36,986 bases of DNA from an uncultured Saprospiraceae bacterium. Its GTDB lineage: Bacteria > Bacteroidota > Bacteroidia > Chitinophagales > Saprospiraceae. The notes below the pieces were generated by a model. It ran no database searches. It saw only the letters and a program-made list of their open reading frames with translations, and was not told the origin of the DNA. Position numbers and translations under genes: made by a program. The stretch spans positions 1 to 36,986 of the forward strand of contig CALDTK010000061.1 of the NCBI GenBank assembly GCA_937924035.1, written 5' to 3'. Positions 1 through 8,944 of this stretch are shown in pieces (the first letter of the stretch is position 1; every line of letters starts with the position of its first letter).

Positions 1-234
1 ACCCATGGGACCGATGCCTACAAGCTCGTCAACGATCAGTTGGTGACCTTGAAAATGTCCGACTTGATCGGGTCGACACGCGATGTATACCTCGTCGAAA
101 AAGGTATCCAATGTTTCGAGCATGAACTCCCATTGCGGACGCCCGTTGATGTTCATCGAAAACTTGTCGATGCCCATACGGGTGCTGTGACCGCCGACGA
201 GGAGGACGGCTGTTTTGGAAGGCTGTTGGGGCAT
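1..234 (-). CDS. mobA: Molybdenum cofactor guanylyltransferase MobA, N-terminal part (runs off the left edge)
   Basis: The minus strand is open from an ATG at 234 to the window edge (78 codons). The product begins MPQQPSKTAVLLVGGHSTRM and continues with GIDKF. This matches the nucleotide-binding signature of MobA-type nucleotidyltransferases, LxGGxSxRMGxDK, at about residues 11-24. An aspartate and the motif GIGPMG near the edge fit the D...GPL/M(A)G segment of the family. MobA transfers GMP from GTP to molybdopterin in the cytoplasm to make the bis-MGD cofactor of Mo/W oxidoreductases. Roughly the first 40% of a usual ~190-residue protein is present. The related cytidylyltransferase MocA is an alternative, but the GGxSxRMGxDK form favours MobA. 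No other molybdopterin gene is in the window; any would lie to the left. Confidence 0.85.
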   Translation of the reverse strand, partial: MPQQPSKTAVLLVGGHSTRMGIDKFSMNINGRPQWEFMLETLDTFFDEVYIACRPDQVGHFQGHQLIVDELVGIGPMG

Positions 235-290
235 GTTACCTGTTGGACTTAGAAAGGTTATTGGCTTGAAATCTATTACATTATGGCCGT

Positions 291-833
291 TCAGTAGCTA
301 TCCTGGTAATACATAATTAAGTAACCTTTTCTATTTTCTTCGATGGCAATTGGAAGTACAACTTGGCTCATTTTGCGTTGCTCGAAAATTGCAAAATTTG
401 CATCTATTACAGATTCTTCTTCGTTCCCGAAAGACTCAATGATAGTCGTGACTTCTGGATCAGGTCTAACGTTTTTTAAGACTCGTTGCTCATCACTGCC
501 AAGGTATTTTATGCTAGAGTATGATCCGTTTTCATAAAGAAAGAAACCTAGGTTGTAGCTGTTTACGCGATTTGATTCTTTTGTGACGGAAATCGCGAGC
601 CGATAGAGATGGTCTAAGTCAGCCGCAAGAAGCGTTTTATCAGAGGGTCTATCTCGCAACAAGGCTCCTATCGCTTCAAGTGAAGGTGATTTTAGCAACG
701 CTTCGATGTTCTCACTAAATTCATCTTTAGATTGACTACGGTCGTATTCATTAAGCCCGTAAATCAATAGGCCGAAACCGATAACTAGCACAGCAAGAAC
801 GGCCAACGATTTACTACTAAGCTCAATCTTCAT
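291..833 (-). CDS. Membrane-anchored hypothetical protein
   Basis: An ORF of 180 codons whose family I do not recognise. The N-terminus MKIELSSKSLAVLAVLVIGF leads into one strong hydrophobic segment (about residues 9-28), so the protein is most likely a single-span, N-in membrane protein with a ~150-residue domain outside the cytoplasmic membrane. That domain is mixed alpha/beta in appearance, with no cysteines or obvious catalytic motif. It ends with a hydrophobic strand-rich stretch (QVVLPIAIEENRKGYLIMYY) reminiscent of a sensor-like fold, but that is only an impression. Its start overlaps the end of the upstream membrane protein gene by 11 bases, so the two are very likely co-translated and act together. 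Confidence 0.7.
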   Translation of the reverse strand: MKIELSSKSLAVLAVLVIGFGLLIYGLNEYDRSQSKDEFSENIEALLKSPSLEAIGALLRDRPSDKTLLAADLDHLYRLAISVTKESNRVNSYNLGFFLYENGSYSSIKYLGSDEQRVLKNVRPDPEVTTIIESFGNEEESVIDANFAIFEQRKMSQVVLPIAIEENRKGYLIMYYQDSY

Positions 834-1110
834 TTTTACTGCTGTTTAGCTTATCAGCTATATCTTCCAAACTACTGGACATAATGTTCATGTTAACCAT
901 AAGGCTAACTAAGAAACAGCTAAGAATGATCACTACACAGCTTGACATAAACAAGTAAGCAAATTCTTCAGCTATTCCTCCTAGAATGTCCCATCGGAAT
1001 ATTGCATCAGCTACCGCCAAGATTCCAAGGAAGCACATCACGACAATCAGTATATATGCAATGGTAGTGCAGTTGTCGGCGATTTTTCGGCTATTAAATT
1101 CAACTTTCAT
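823..1110 (-). CDS. Small two-span membrane protein
   Basis: I choose the ATG at 1110 (product begins MKVEFNSRKIADNCTTIAYI, 95 residues). An ATG at 1173 would add 21 residues of unlikely sequence. Two hydrophobic segments are visible, at about residues 16-37 and 52-73, followed by a short charged tail with a coiled-coil-like SSSLEDIADKLNSSKNED. Function is unknown and I recognise no family. The stop codon lies inside the start of the next gene (11-base overlap), which suggests translational coupling with the membrane-anchored protein at 291-833. Both lie downstream of the alginate lyase after a 154-base gap and are probably a separate unit. Confidence 0.6.
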   Translation of the reverse strand: MKVEFNSRKIADNCTTIAYILIVVMCFLGILAVADAIFRWDILGGIAEEFAYLFMSSCVVIILSCFLVSLMVNMNIMSSSLEDIADKLNSSKNED

Positions 1111-1264
1111 ATCTAATCTTAACTTAAAACTAATGAAGGGTAGTATAACAATGTTGAAGCTGGGTGCGATCACATATCTGGTGCATACTGTCGTGAAAGC
1201 AAATTACTATGTTGAGTGTTAGCCATAGTATAAATATATCAAAATTGAAGCTTTATCTAGCCGT

Positions 1265-3589
1265 TCAATACAACAACTTCAATTTCAAATTCTCTTCAGT
1301 CACAATCTTCCCTGAATTTGAAATCGTATTTCCAGAGTGAGAATTGTTTTTAGCCCCCCAAAGGTGAGCGATTTCCTTTACTCGGTTGTTTTTGAAGGTA
1401 TTGTTCGAAAGGTCTACATTGATGATTCCATACGTGTTGATTAGGATTCCTTCTTTTTCACGAGCACCAGAATTGGTGAAGATGCTGTTGGTTACGATGA
1501 GGTTTCCACCTACAGTTGATTCGTCATATCCGCCACGGTAGTAATCGATTACGTTAGCTTGAATTCCATCGAAGGTGCAACCTTCAATCTTGAGGTTCTC
1601 TACGTTGTATTCCCCTTTGTCCTCAATTTCCTCGGAAAATTCTAAGCCATTGTTGCAATTCTGAAAGGTAGAATTCGTAAGGTTAATATTCTCCGACATT
1701 GAATATTTATATCCCATGATAATGTAATCAAAATTTTGAACTTGACAGTCGCTTATCGTCAAGTTATATAAGCTTGACATGTTCTCTTTGAGACTAGCGA
1801 AGGCATACTGAGTGTTTGTTCCAGAAAGGAGAATTCCGCTCAGTGTCAAATCTGCGTTCGGGTTGAGTTCGAACATCGGTGTTTTAGCTTGGCCAGTGAA
1901 AGAGATGTTTGCTTTTGCTTCAGGTGAAGCCGCCTGAATCGTCAAAGCTTTATCAATATTTAAGGATGAAGCGATTGTATAATTCCCACTCGCGAGCTCA
2001 ATGATGTCTCCATCAGCTGCTTGGGCTATGATTCCTGCAAGCTCTTGGCCTGCTTGCATAGCATGCGTTGTTGGATCTTTTCTCGTAGGATTGGTGTCGT
2101 ACCAATCTGTTCCATACTGAGACCTGTCTAAAATCGGTGGCGCTGATGTCGGCTGCCCCGTGACAGCGCCTATGGCATTACTGTTTTCGCGTGAAGCTCC
2201 AAAAAGGTCGTTGTTAAACTGGTCAAAGCCATATCCTATAAAAATATCCTCTTCTGAGAAATCTGTTGTCGGTACTACTATATAGTCCGCGATTTCTTTC
2301 ATCTCTAAAGACTGGGCATCGATACCTTCGATTTTTTCAAAGGATACTCCTTGATTATTAATGACGTTATTCTTAAATTTTATACCATCAAGTTTGTCAT
2401 GCGCTACAACAGGCATCTTGTCTCCTTTTTCATTGTAAATCAAGTTGTTCGCCACAACCGTTCGAATTGGTCTAGCAGAGCGGATTTCTGACTTCGGAAG
2501 CACTTCTGCTTGACTCACATTTGAACCTACACCAAACTGCAAAGGGTTTTTGCAGTTGATCCAGGAGTTGTAGGCAATCGTAACGTCCGTTACCTGGGTA
2601 TAGCGATTTTGAGGTGATTTTGGAATACCATTCATGACTGCAAGAGGACTTCTAAAAGCCTCACCGTGTAGGTTGTAGAAGTAATTGTTCGTCACCGTGT
2701 GACCTGTGCCGATAATACGGATGCCACCAACATTAGTCGATTTCTCATCTCCAATGAAGTAGTTCCCGTCGATGGTATTGTAATTTCCGTGACGCGTTAC
2801 GAGAGAACCTTCACTTTTAAAGAAAACGTTGTTTCTAAATTCATTAAAATTCGTCTTACTTGAGATAACTTCTACTTCACCATTACACTCATCAAAGAGG
2901 TTATTGGCAACGAGCGTGTAGCTCGGGCTCATAGACGTGTAGCTATTCCCGATCTGAATCGTCTCTGCACTTGGACCTCCTTTAGGAGGGCGTGGTCCAA
3001 AATGATTATGGATAATTTTATGATAGTTGTTGATGTTCTGGTTGCCTTCTAAGTCGACTCTCAGGGTAGGACCTCGGTTTGATTTCCCCGCGAGGTAACA
3101 GTGGTCAATCTGATTGTGCTGACCTTTCATCAGGATCCAGAGGTCAGTCTCATTTCGTTGAGGTTTGTTGTAATCCTCGATGACGCAGTTGGTTACAACG
3201 CAATGATTGGCGACCGTGTCTTCGACGGCGAAGTAAATGACCGCCCGTGAAGGTGAATAGCCCTTGTTGAAATACAGACCTTCAAGTGTAACGTAATCTG
3301 CACCGAGTTCAATGTTGGATTGTCCTTGAAGGAAAACTTCACCTGGCGTTTCTGCAGAAATACGAATTGGTGCTTTTTCAGTTCCGCTCGAGGTAATCTT
3401 TAGCTGAAGGTCTTTCCAAACGCCGTTTGCGAGAATGATGTTAGCTCCAGGCTCTGCCTCTGAGACGGCTTTATAAAGCTCATCCTTGTTGCTAACTGCA
3501 AAAGTATCTGCTGAGTAGGACCCGATATGGGTGTCATTGCAGCCAAAGAAAAGGAGTACTGAAAGGACGAAGAAGAACGAAAATCTCAT
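1265..3589 (-). CDS. PL6-family alginate lyase (chondroitinase-B-like), lipoprotein
   Basis: The 774-residue product starts with a lipoprotein signal ending LLFFGC (lipid-modified Cys17), so it should sit on the outer membrane or cell surface. Residues ~30-420 form a parallel beta-helix of the polysaccharide lyase 6 type, with NHFGPRPPKGG at 195-205. The active-site cluster of chondroitinase B/PL6 is visible: acidic Ca-site residues Glu238 and Glu240, then Lys245 as likely base, and Arg266-His267 in SLVTRHGN. PL6 enzymes cut alginate (mannuronate/guluronate) by beta-elimination. Residues ~510-774 form a second right-handed repeat domain of unknown role, rich in asparagine ladders. A gene for a Tat-exported TIM-barrel protein ends 30 bases upstream, so the two are probably one operon. 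No SusC/SusD pair is present. Substrate (alginate versus other uronates) is inferred from family only. Confidence 0.88.
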   Translation of the reverse strand: MRFSFFFVLSVLLFFGCNDTHIGSYSADTFAVSNKDELYKAVSEAEPGANIILANGVWKDLQLKITSSGTEKAPIRISAETPGEVFLQGQSNIELGADYVTLEGLYFNKGYSPSRAVIYFAVEDTVANHCVVTNCVIEDYNKPQRNETDLWILMKGQHNQIDHCYLAGKSNRGPTLRVDLEGNQNINNYHKIIHNHFGPRPPKGGPSAETIQIGNSYTSMSPSYTLVANNLFDECNGEVEVISSKTNFNEFRNNVFFKSEGSLVTRHGNYNTIDGNYFIGDEKSTNVGGIRIIGTGHTVTNNYFYNLHGEAFRSPLAVMNGIPKSPQNRYTQVTDVTIAYNSWINCKNPLQFGVGSNVSQAEVLPKSEIRSARPIRTVVANNLIYNEKGDKMPVVAHDKLDGIKFKNNVINNQGVSFEKIEGIDAQSLEMKEIADYIVVPTTDFSEEDIFIGYGFDQFNNDLFGASRENSNAIGAVTGQPTSAPPILDRSQYGTDWYDTNPTRKDPTTHAMQAGQELAGIIAQAADGDIIELASGNYTIASSLNIDKALTIQAASPEAKANISFTGQAKTPMFELNPNADLTLSGILLSGTNTQYAFASLKENMSSLYNLTISDCQVQNFDYIIMGYKYSMSENINLTNSTFQNCNNGLEFSEEIEDKGEYNVENLKIEGCTFDGIQANVIDYYRGGYDESTVGGNLIVTNSIFTNSGAREKEGILINTYGIINVDLSNNTFKNNRVKEIAHLWGAKNNSHSGNTISNSGKIVTEENLKLKLLY

Positions 3590-3618
3590 GTGCGTATTTG
3601 CGATGTTAACCTGGTAAG

Positions 3619-4584
3619 CTAAGCGTTAGCCCATAGTTTCTGAACGGTTTGAAGGTCTTTCTTCATTGCATCGTAGACCATTTTACGATCTACAGTTAGT
3701 TCGGATTTCCCTTTCTCAGCTCCGCCCAGTGGGTACTCCAAATGTAGCGATACAGGTGGGTTTAGCCCATACGCTTTAAGTATCTTGAAGTATTTGTTGA
3801 AATCCACCATGCCTTCGCCTATCGGTACGTTGATCGGCTTCCATTGATCACCGACTTTTCCCCACTTGAAATCTTTCAAAACGATAACCTGAATGTGATC
3901 TTTGAGTAGCTCTAATCCGTTCGTCCATGAAAGTCCTCCGTCTACCGTAGCATGTCTAATATCGTATTGAACCCCAAAGTAATTTGGGTCGGCATTTTTT
4001 ATAAGCTCATGAATTTCCCAGAAAGATGCGCCAACTTTCGTCCCCGCATGGTTCTGATAGCAGCCAATGATGTTGTGCTTTTTATTGAGTTCCGCTAGTT
4101 GATTGACCTGCTTTTGATACCGCAATACCGCGTCAGGTAAAGGGATACCAGCGGGGTATTTGTACCAATTCGTTCTGTAGTGGGCAATCCCATTTGCAGC
4201 AGCAGATGTTAGCACAGCGACATCAACAGGATTAACAACGGACTCGATATTCGTGGTTATCATTGAGCAATTAGATCCAGCTGCGACGATGTCTTTCACT
4301 GCTCCCGGAAGATCTACGGTCACCTTTTGAGGGAGTACATGTCCTTTGGGCCTCACTGTAAGGTCAACCCCGTCGAAGCCTAACTCCGCTGCCATGGCTC
4401 CGGTTTCTTTGTAGTCGAGAAACTGCAGATGCTTGGAGAAAATGCTAACGTTGAGTTTGCCAGGAATGGCTTTTTTATCCGTTCTGTTTATTGGGCTTTC
4501 GCCAAAACTTAACACATTCGCGAAGGGCAACCCGCAGGTCGCTGCTGCTGAATGTTTGATGAAGGATCTTCTGGAGTAGGGCAT
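3619..4584 (-). CDS. Tat-exported sugar-phosphate isomerase/epimerase-like TIM-barrel protein
   Basis: The 321-residue product begins MPYSRRSFIKHSAAATCGLP, a twin-arginine signal (SRRSFIK) followed by a small-residue hydrophobic stretch, so it is folded in the cytoplasm and exported. The rest matches the xylose-isomerase-like TIM-barrel superfamily (AP-endonuclease-2/IolE-like). Candidate metal ligands are in IIGCYQNHAG, FGVQYDIRHA and SLHLEYPLGG. These proteins isomerise, epimerise or dehydrate sugars; the exact substrate cannot be read. It lies 30 bases upstream of the PL6 alginate lyase on the same strand, which suggests work on an uronate or oligosaccharide outside the cytoplasm. A copy of the dispersed 14-mer lies in the codons for VLSFGESP just after the signal peptide. 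Confidence 0.82.
   Translation of the reverse strand: MPYSRRSFIKHSAAATCGLPFANVLSFGESPINRTDKKAIPGKLNVSIFSKHLQFLDYKETGAMAAELGFDGVDLTVRPKGHVLPQKVTVDLPGAVKDIVAAGSNCSMITTNIESVVNPVDVAVLTSAAANGIAHYRTNWYKYPAGIPLPDAVLRYQKQVNQLAELNKKHNIIGCYQNHAGTKVGASFWEIHELIKNADPNYFGVQYDIRHATVDGGLSWTNGLELLKDHIQVIVLKDFKWGKVGDQWKPINVPIGEGMVDFNKYFKILKAYGLNPPVSLHLEYPLGGAEKGKSELTVDRKMVYDAMKKDLQTVQKLWANA
4495..4508 (-). repeat. Dispersed 14-mer GTTTTGGCGAAAGC, copy 1
   Basis: Exact copy on the minus strand inside the TIM-barrel gene, read as (S)FGES. Sense orientation relative to the gene. Confidence 0.85.
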
Positions 4585-4627
4585 AGCTCTGCTTTAGGCC
4601 TACTAAATAAATGCAATTTTCTGGTTT

Positions 4628-4687
4628 ACGGCTCTTGAAGAGATTTAAAGGCTACTAGTTCTCTTGTCGGACTCCTCAAGTAGCCGT
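4628..4687. repeat. Imperfect inverted repeat between the TraB gene and the TIM-barrel gene
   Basis: The left arm starts ACGGCTCTTGAAGAG (4628-4642). The right arm (about 4672-4687) reads, as reverse complement, ACGGCTACTTGAGGAG. They match over the ends with one inserted base and one mismatch, and a ~29-base loop lies between. It sits downstream of the TraB/GumN stop codon (4704) and upstream of the TIM-barrel start (4584). It could end the TraB transcript or be a regulatory hairpin. No clear T-run follows, so I do not call a terminator. Confidence 0.4.
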
Positions 4688-4703
4688 GAGAAATTTTATT
4701 GTA

Positions 4704-7700
4704 TCAATATGCGTATTCTTCAAATTGAATGAGATGGTCTTTAGCCAATTGCTTCCAATCCTTGAAGTCGCAGTTTTCTAAATAGGTTGTATTTACTCTA
4801 ACGTCGTTGTATTGAGTTTTTCCTTTGTTTTTAGTCTGACTTACCAAGCCAATGAGACAAGCTGTTTCATCAGCATAGTCTTCTTCAATTTTATAAACGT
4901 AGTATTTGGACTTTGAGGAATCTTTAATTGTACCTAGTAACTTTGCTTCACATTGGTAGCAGTCATCCGAGTCGAGGTAGTCCTCTAATTTTGACATGTA
5001 TACAGATGCTTTTGATTGAAGACTGTCTGGTAATTCTGCTTTGCGTTCATTTTGAATAAGCAACTTTTGAATATCGTATCTGTAGTACGCGTCGGCGAGT
5101 AGCTCCTTGGTTGTGCTCTTGTCAATAGACATGTTGTTTGATAGTCGAGCCAGAAGTAGGTTTGACTTCGTAAAGTAGGGTAGTCCTGATGTGTCTATTT
5201 TGTTTATGTAAGGCTTGTTTTTGTCACTAATAAAAGAGGTGAAAAAGTTTATGGAATTATAAACATCATAAAATTCAACTTTACGTGTAGTGTCAATCTT
5301 AAAGTCAAGCGTTGATACAATTTTGTCATAATTTTGATCAACCTTGTCAATAAGTGATTGGTTTTCAGAACGACTACACCTGTTGATGATTCCTAGGATT
5401 GTAGATTTATGTTCCTCGTATGGTAACGTTGTGATAAGCTGATCGAAATACTGATACGTTAGCTTATCAGAGGTGCTAAAAGGGCTAAAGATGTCACACC
5501 AGTAATGCTCTGTTTCTGGGGTAGCTTGAAAGAGGATCTCAATTGCTGATATGGTATCTCCTAGCTCATATAATTTTGAAAGGGCACATGACCTCAAATT
5601 GTCACTAGCATAATGATTGTTCGCAATGGTGTAACTGAGTTCTCTTGCATCGAAACTAGGCATCGCATATAGGAAGTCAGTAATCCCTTCATTTTGTTCG
5701 GTATGCACGGAGTCGCGCATGTATTCAGAGAGAAATATTTCGTTCAGTTGACCGGCATAGGTAGAGTCTATCTCGTTGTAATTCAATGCGTCTAGTGCCA
5801 GCGACGCTGTTAAACTGTCAGGGCTGTAGAGTTGCGAAAGCAGTTGAGGGGTCTTGTCTTCTAGAATGCTGATTTGCGATTGTGGGGTGCTAAGGATTTT
5901 TGCATTCAAAAAGGATTCGGCATTATCGCAATAGACTCCACTAGAGTCCGAAAATACAGAGTAGACGATGACTCTTTTATCATATAACCAAGTTTGGATT
6001 CTGGTATGGGATTGGCGATCTTTCGTTGTGAGGAGGACTTCTCGTCCAACTAGATCGTTTTTGTATACAGCTTTTGATGAAATAATGGTGTCATTCCATG
6101 AGACAAAATTATCGGTATAGTCTACATAGAAGCTATCAAGATTCTTCACCGAAAAGAGATCTTTTACATTATAGATTTCGACACTTAAAGCGTTGCCTGT
6201 GCTCGGGTCATCGGTATACCACGTTTGCCCTTTTCCTAGAAAAGTTTCGCGCTCAATAATGGTGTCGTATTCAATTCTGTGTCTTTTGAAATAGGGGAAA
6301 TTATAACCATCTACACTTCTTTGTTTTATTTCACTACTCGCATAGGGTAAGAATTTTAAATTTTCGACCAGCAGCTCTTCGTTTTCTATCAAGTCTCCTG
6401 GAGACATATATTGTTGCATAAACCTGTAAATGCGGTTTCCACGAATGAAAATATGCATCACAGCATCGTATTGCGCGTTGAATTTTAACTTCACCACGCG
6501 CCCTTCATTGCCATTTATCGTTACATCCTCAACGGAAGTAATGGTGTGTCCTTGTTGTACGAATTCTTCAACAAGTCCATTTAATGCCGCTTCTCGATCC
6601 TCTAAATAAAAACCTATTGGGTAGTCGTTGTATGCTATCATAGAATTCCTCATAGAGGTCAAATCGCTATGAATCCTGAGGTTGATCTCAATCGTATCCA
6701 TTCCCAAATGTGTTTGATTTGGATAGGGTTGATTCAGTGTTGTAAAGTCTCTTGGGAATGTGGTCTGAAATCCTCCTATTGGGTCTGAATAGATTTGCCA
6801 AGGAATAAGCTTTGAATCAATTTTAAAGTTGTCGGCTATTCCAGTAAACGTTGAACTTACAGCTGTGACTTTGTAACTATTTTCTTTGAGTATTGCTATA
6901 ATACTTTCCTCGCCTAATAAATGACCCGCTCCAACAGCAGAGAACAAAGACTTTTTCTCCAACGTGCTCATGATTGTGGCCGCCATGTCCTTGTTGCGTT
7001 TGATCATCATTGGACTTTCTGCAAACGCACTACCTAACTGTGCTTCTAGATTCTCAAGATTTCCTTTTCCATAAGTGTCTATCATGCTGTTCATCATGAG
7101 CTTTTCAAGAAGGGTGTCTGTAGGATTCCCATATTTCGCCCGATTGATTGACTGGCTTAGTATGCTTTGCAGTTGATTGCCTATCGGTTCAAGCCCTATA
7201 ATCTCTTTGTCTAGCGTTTTTGCAACACCAAAAAGGTGCAGGTCAATAAAAGTCTTACGATCTTTATTTCCTGAATAAGATTCTTCAAAGGTCTTAACGT
7301 TCAAGGGGTGTTTGTTCTCTAGTTCATCGAAGTCAAGACCGTTTTCTTCATTGAACTTTTCTTTGAATTTTTCATACTCTTCTTGTGACAAGGATTCTTT
7401 GTAGTAATTCGTCGTATCACCTTGAAGCATTAATTCAATCGTTGACTTTACGATGGAATCTGGATGGACCTCCAATGCAAAGACTTCGCATTCGTCTAGG
7501 GCAAGCATCACTGAATCTGCAAATCCGAACGCTCTTTCATCGTACACGTGCATGGTTCCGAACAAGTAGCCAGCGTTTTTCATTCCTTCTTTCTCTACTT
7601 TCCAGAGGAGGTTGTAGGTGTTCTCAATTTTTATGAAAGTGCATTTGCCCGATTTGCCAACATTCGAAGTGTAGGTCCCTTCATACCGATTGCCTTCTGC

Positions 7701-8000
7701 TGTATTGATCGTCGTTGTTAATTGGTCACCTGGTTCTAATGCTCCTGGTGCATTGATCGACTCTCTGTGGGTGAGGAGGTAAGTGGAATCATTAAGCCAT
7801 TCAATATCCAGTATAAGTTTTGATTGTCCACCTTGGTAGGTTTCGGTCTGCGTATCCTCCGTTCTTTCTATCGTAACAGCTGCTCCTAAATCTTCATATT
7901 GAAAGGTTCCTGTTCTAAACTTCTCGTACTTAGAAGAGTCTTGCGCAAAGGCAACTGTATAGAGGAATCCTAATAGTGTAAGTAAAATCGCTTTCTTCAT
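4704..8000 (-). CDS. Secreted TraB/GumN-family protein with a long C-terminal extension
   Basis: I choose the ATG at 8000, which gives the signal peptide MKKAILLTLLGFLYTVAFAQ; an ATG at 8012 adds only four residues. The protein has ~1098 residues, far longer than the usual ~300 of TraB/GumN proteins. In numbering from the longer start, residues ~30-130 form a small beta-rich domain, and ~135-400 are the TraB/GumN fold with its two signature parts: YLFGTMHVYD (149-158, GxxH) and SAVGAGHLLGEESI (358-371). This fold is related to the Tiki metalloprotease/EreA group. Residues ~400-1100 are an unrecognised region, possibly a beta domain followed by helical repeats, ending in a cysteine-containing tail. 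The protein is probably periplasmic or surface-exposed. Role unknown; proteolysis is inferred only from the fold. Confidence 0.8.
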   Translation of the reverse strand: MKKAILLTLLGFLYTVAFAQDSSKYEKFRTGTFQYEDLGAAVTIERTEDTQTETYQGGQSKLILDIEWLNDSTYLLTHRESINAPGALEPGDQLTTTINTAEGNRYEGTYTSNVGKSGKCTFIKIENTYNLLWKVEKEGMKNAGYLFGTMHVYDERAFGFADSVMLALDECEVFALEVHPDSIVKSTIELMLQGDTTNYYKESLSQEEYEKFKEKFNEENGLDFDELENKHPLNVKTFEESYSGNKDRKTFIDLHLFGVAKTLDKEIIGLEPIGNQLQSILSQSINRAKYGNPTDTLLEKLMMNSMIDTYGKGNLENLEAQLGSAFAESPMMIKRNKDMAATIMSTLEKKSLFSAVGAGHLLGEESIIAILKENSYKVTAVSSTFTGIADNFKIDSKLIPWQIYSDPIGGFQTTFPRDFTTLNQPYPNQTHLGMDTIEINLRIHSDLTSMRNSMIAYNDYPIGFYLEDREAALNGLVEEFVQQGHTITSVEDVTINGNEGRVVKLKFNAQYDAVMHIFIRGNRIYRFMQQYMSPGDLIENEELLVENLKFLPYASSEIKQRSVDGYNFPYFKRHRIEYDTIIERETFLGKGQTWYTDDPSTGNALSVEIYNVKDLFSVKNLDSFYVDYTDNFVSWNDTIISSKAVYKNDLVGREVLLTTKDRQSHTRIQTWLYDKRVIVYSVFSDSSGVYCDNAESFLNAKILSTPQSQISILEDKTPQLLSQLYSPDSLTASLALDALNYNEIDSTYAGQLNEIFLSEYMRDSVHTEQNEGITDFLYAMPSFDARELSYTIANNHYASDNLRSCALSKLYELGDTISAIEILFQATPETEHYWCDIFSPFSTSDKLTYQYFDQLITTLPYEEHKSTILGIINRCSRSENQSLIDKVDQNYDKIVSTLDFKIDTTRKVEFYDVYNSINFFTSFISDKNKPYINKIDTSGLPYFTKSNLLLARLSNNMSIDKSTTKELLADAYYRYDIQKLLIQNERKAELPDSLQSKASVYMSKLEDYLDSDDCYQCEAKLLGTIKDSSKSKYYVYKIEEDYADETACLIGLVSQTKNKGKTQYNDVRVNTTYLENCDFKDWKQLAKDHLIQFEEYAY

Positions 8001-8119
8001 TCGTTTTATCATTCTATTTGTGGGCGAATATAGTTGCCAGCTACATCCAGCTCTAAGACGTTTAACGGTATACCTTGTTTAGCGCATTTGGCTAATACTT
8101 TTAGTAGACTCGAACATCT

Positions 8120-8944
8120 CTAGGGATTAGAAAAGAAAACCCCTTGTTCGTTCATGAACGTGCTACTCTTTTCATTCAAAAGCAACGGACTTCCTTCAAA
8201 ATTTGTCGCGCGTAACCTCAGCTCTCTGTAGATACATGTTGTAGCGGCATAGTCCCAAATACTTCCACCACCAGGCTGTTCTTTAGGATGTTTCAGCATA
8301 CAGGCTGGTCCGTTTTCCAAAACATGGATAGCGTTTAATACAGCACCACCGCCAGACATCTCTTTTATTCCAGATAGGTTTAACTTTTGCCTTATTTCTT
8401 GCAGCATATGCTCTATTTCACTTACACGAGGAGTGTCTGCTAAGGCACGATCTGTTACGTAAGTAAAGAAGTCATTCGTATTGTTGATTTCCCAAGGGGT
8501 ACTGTTCTTGAATGCACCAATGCCTTTGATCGCATGATACGTTATGTCCCTGCTTGGGTCATATACCACTCCAATGTGAGGTGTGCCATCCTTAGCGAGA
8601 AGCGCAATGGATACAGAGAATCCAGGGTGTTGATTGATGAAGGCTAAGGTCCCATCCATCGGGTCGATGCACCAAAAGAAGTCCTTTTCAAATCTACTCG
8701 AATCATCTTCTGTTTCTTCGGACAAAAGACCTAAGTCATAAGCTTTGCAGGTAGGTTGTAGCATAGCGAGTATTGCCGCTTCGCATTTACGATCTACTTC
8801 TGTGACAACCTGAGAAGCAAGGCTGTCACCTCCTTCTTTTTGTTCAACTGAGACCTCCGCATGCATCGATTCTTGGATGATCTTCCCTGCGGAGCGAGCC
8901 GCTTCGATAGCTATTTCACTTAATTGAATGAGGTCTATTTTCAT
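8120..8944 (-). CDS. Inositol monophosphatase-family phosphatase (IMPase/CysQ-like)
   Basis: The 274-residue product shows the metal-binding motifs of the Li-sensitive phosphatase superfamily: LLSEET at 73-78, IDPMDGT at 93-99 (D94, D97 and backbone for two Mg2+), and a C-terminal IWDYAATTC with Asp231. Family members remove phosphate from inositol phosphate, 3'-phosphoadenosine 5'-phosphate, fructose 1,6-bisphosphate or similar small molecules in the cytoplasm. The lengthened segment between the two halves and the [20 protein letters not shown] loop do not let me pick a substrate. Its ATG overlaps the stop of the upstream kinase-like gene (ATGA, 8941-8944), so the pair is translationally coupled. 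The partner suggests both act on the same phosphorylated metabolite. Confidence 0.85.
   Translation of the reverse strand: MKIDLIQLSEIAIEAARSAGKIIQESMHAEVSVEQKEGGDSLASQVVTEVDRKCEAAILAMLQPTCKAYDLGLLSEETEDDSSRFEKDFFWCIDPMDGTLAFINQHPGFSVSIALLAKDGTPHIGVVYDPSRDITYHAIKGIGAFKNSTPWEINNTNDFFTYVTDRALADTPRVSEIEHMLQEIRQKLNLSGIKEMSGGGAVLNAIHVLENGPACMLKHPKEQPGGGSIWDYAATTCIYRELRLRATNFEGSPLLLNEKSSTFMNEQGVFFSNP

Noticed and set aside
1265-4584. Complete polysaccharide utilisation locus
   Set aside because: No SusC/SusD, TonB receptor or regulator is present near the lyase.
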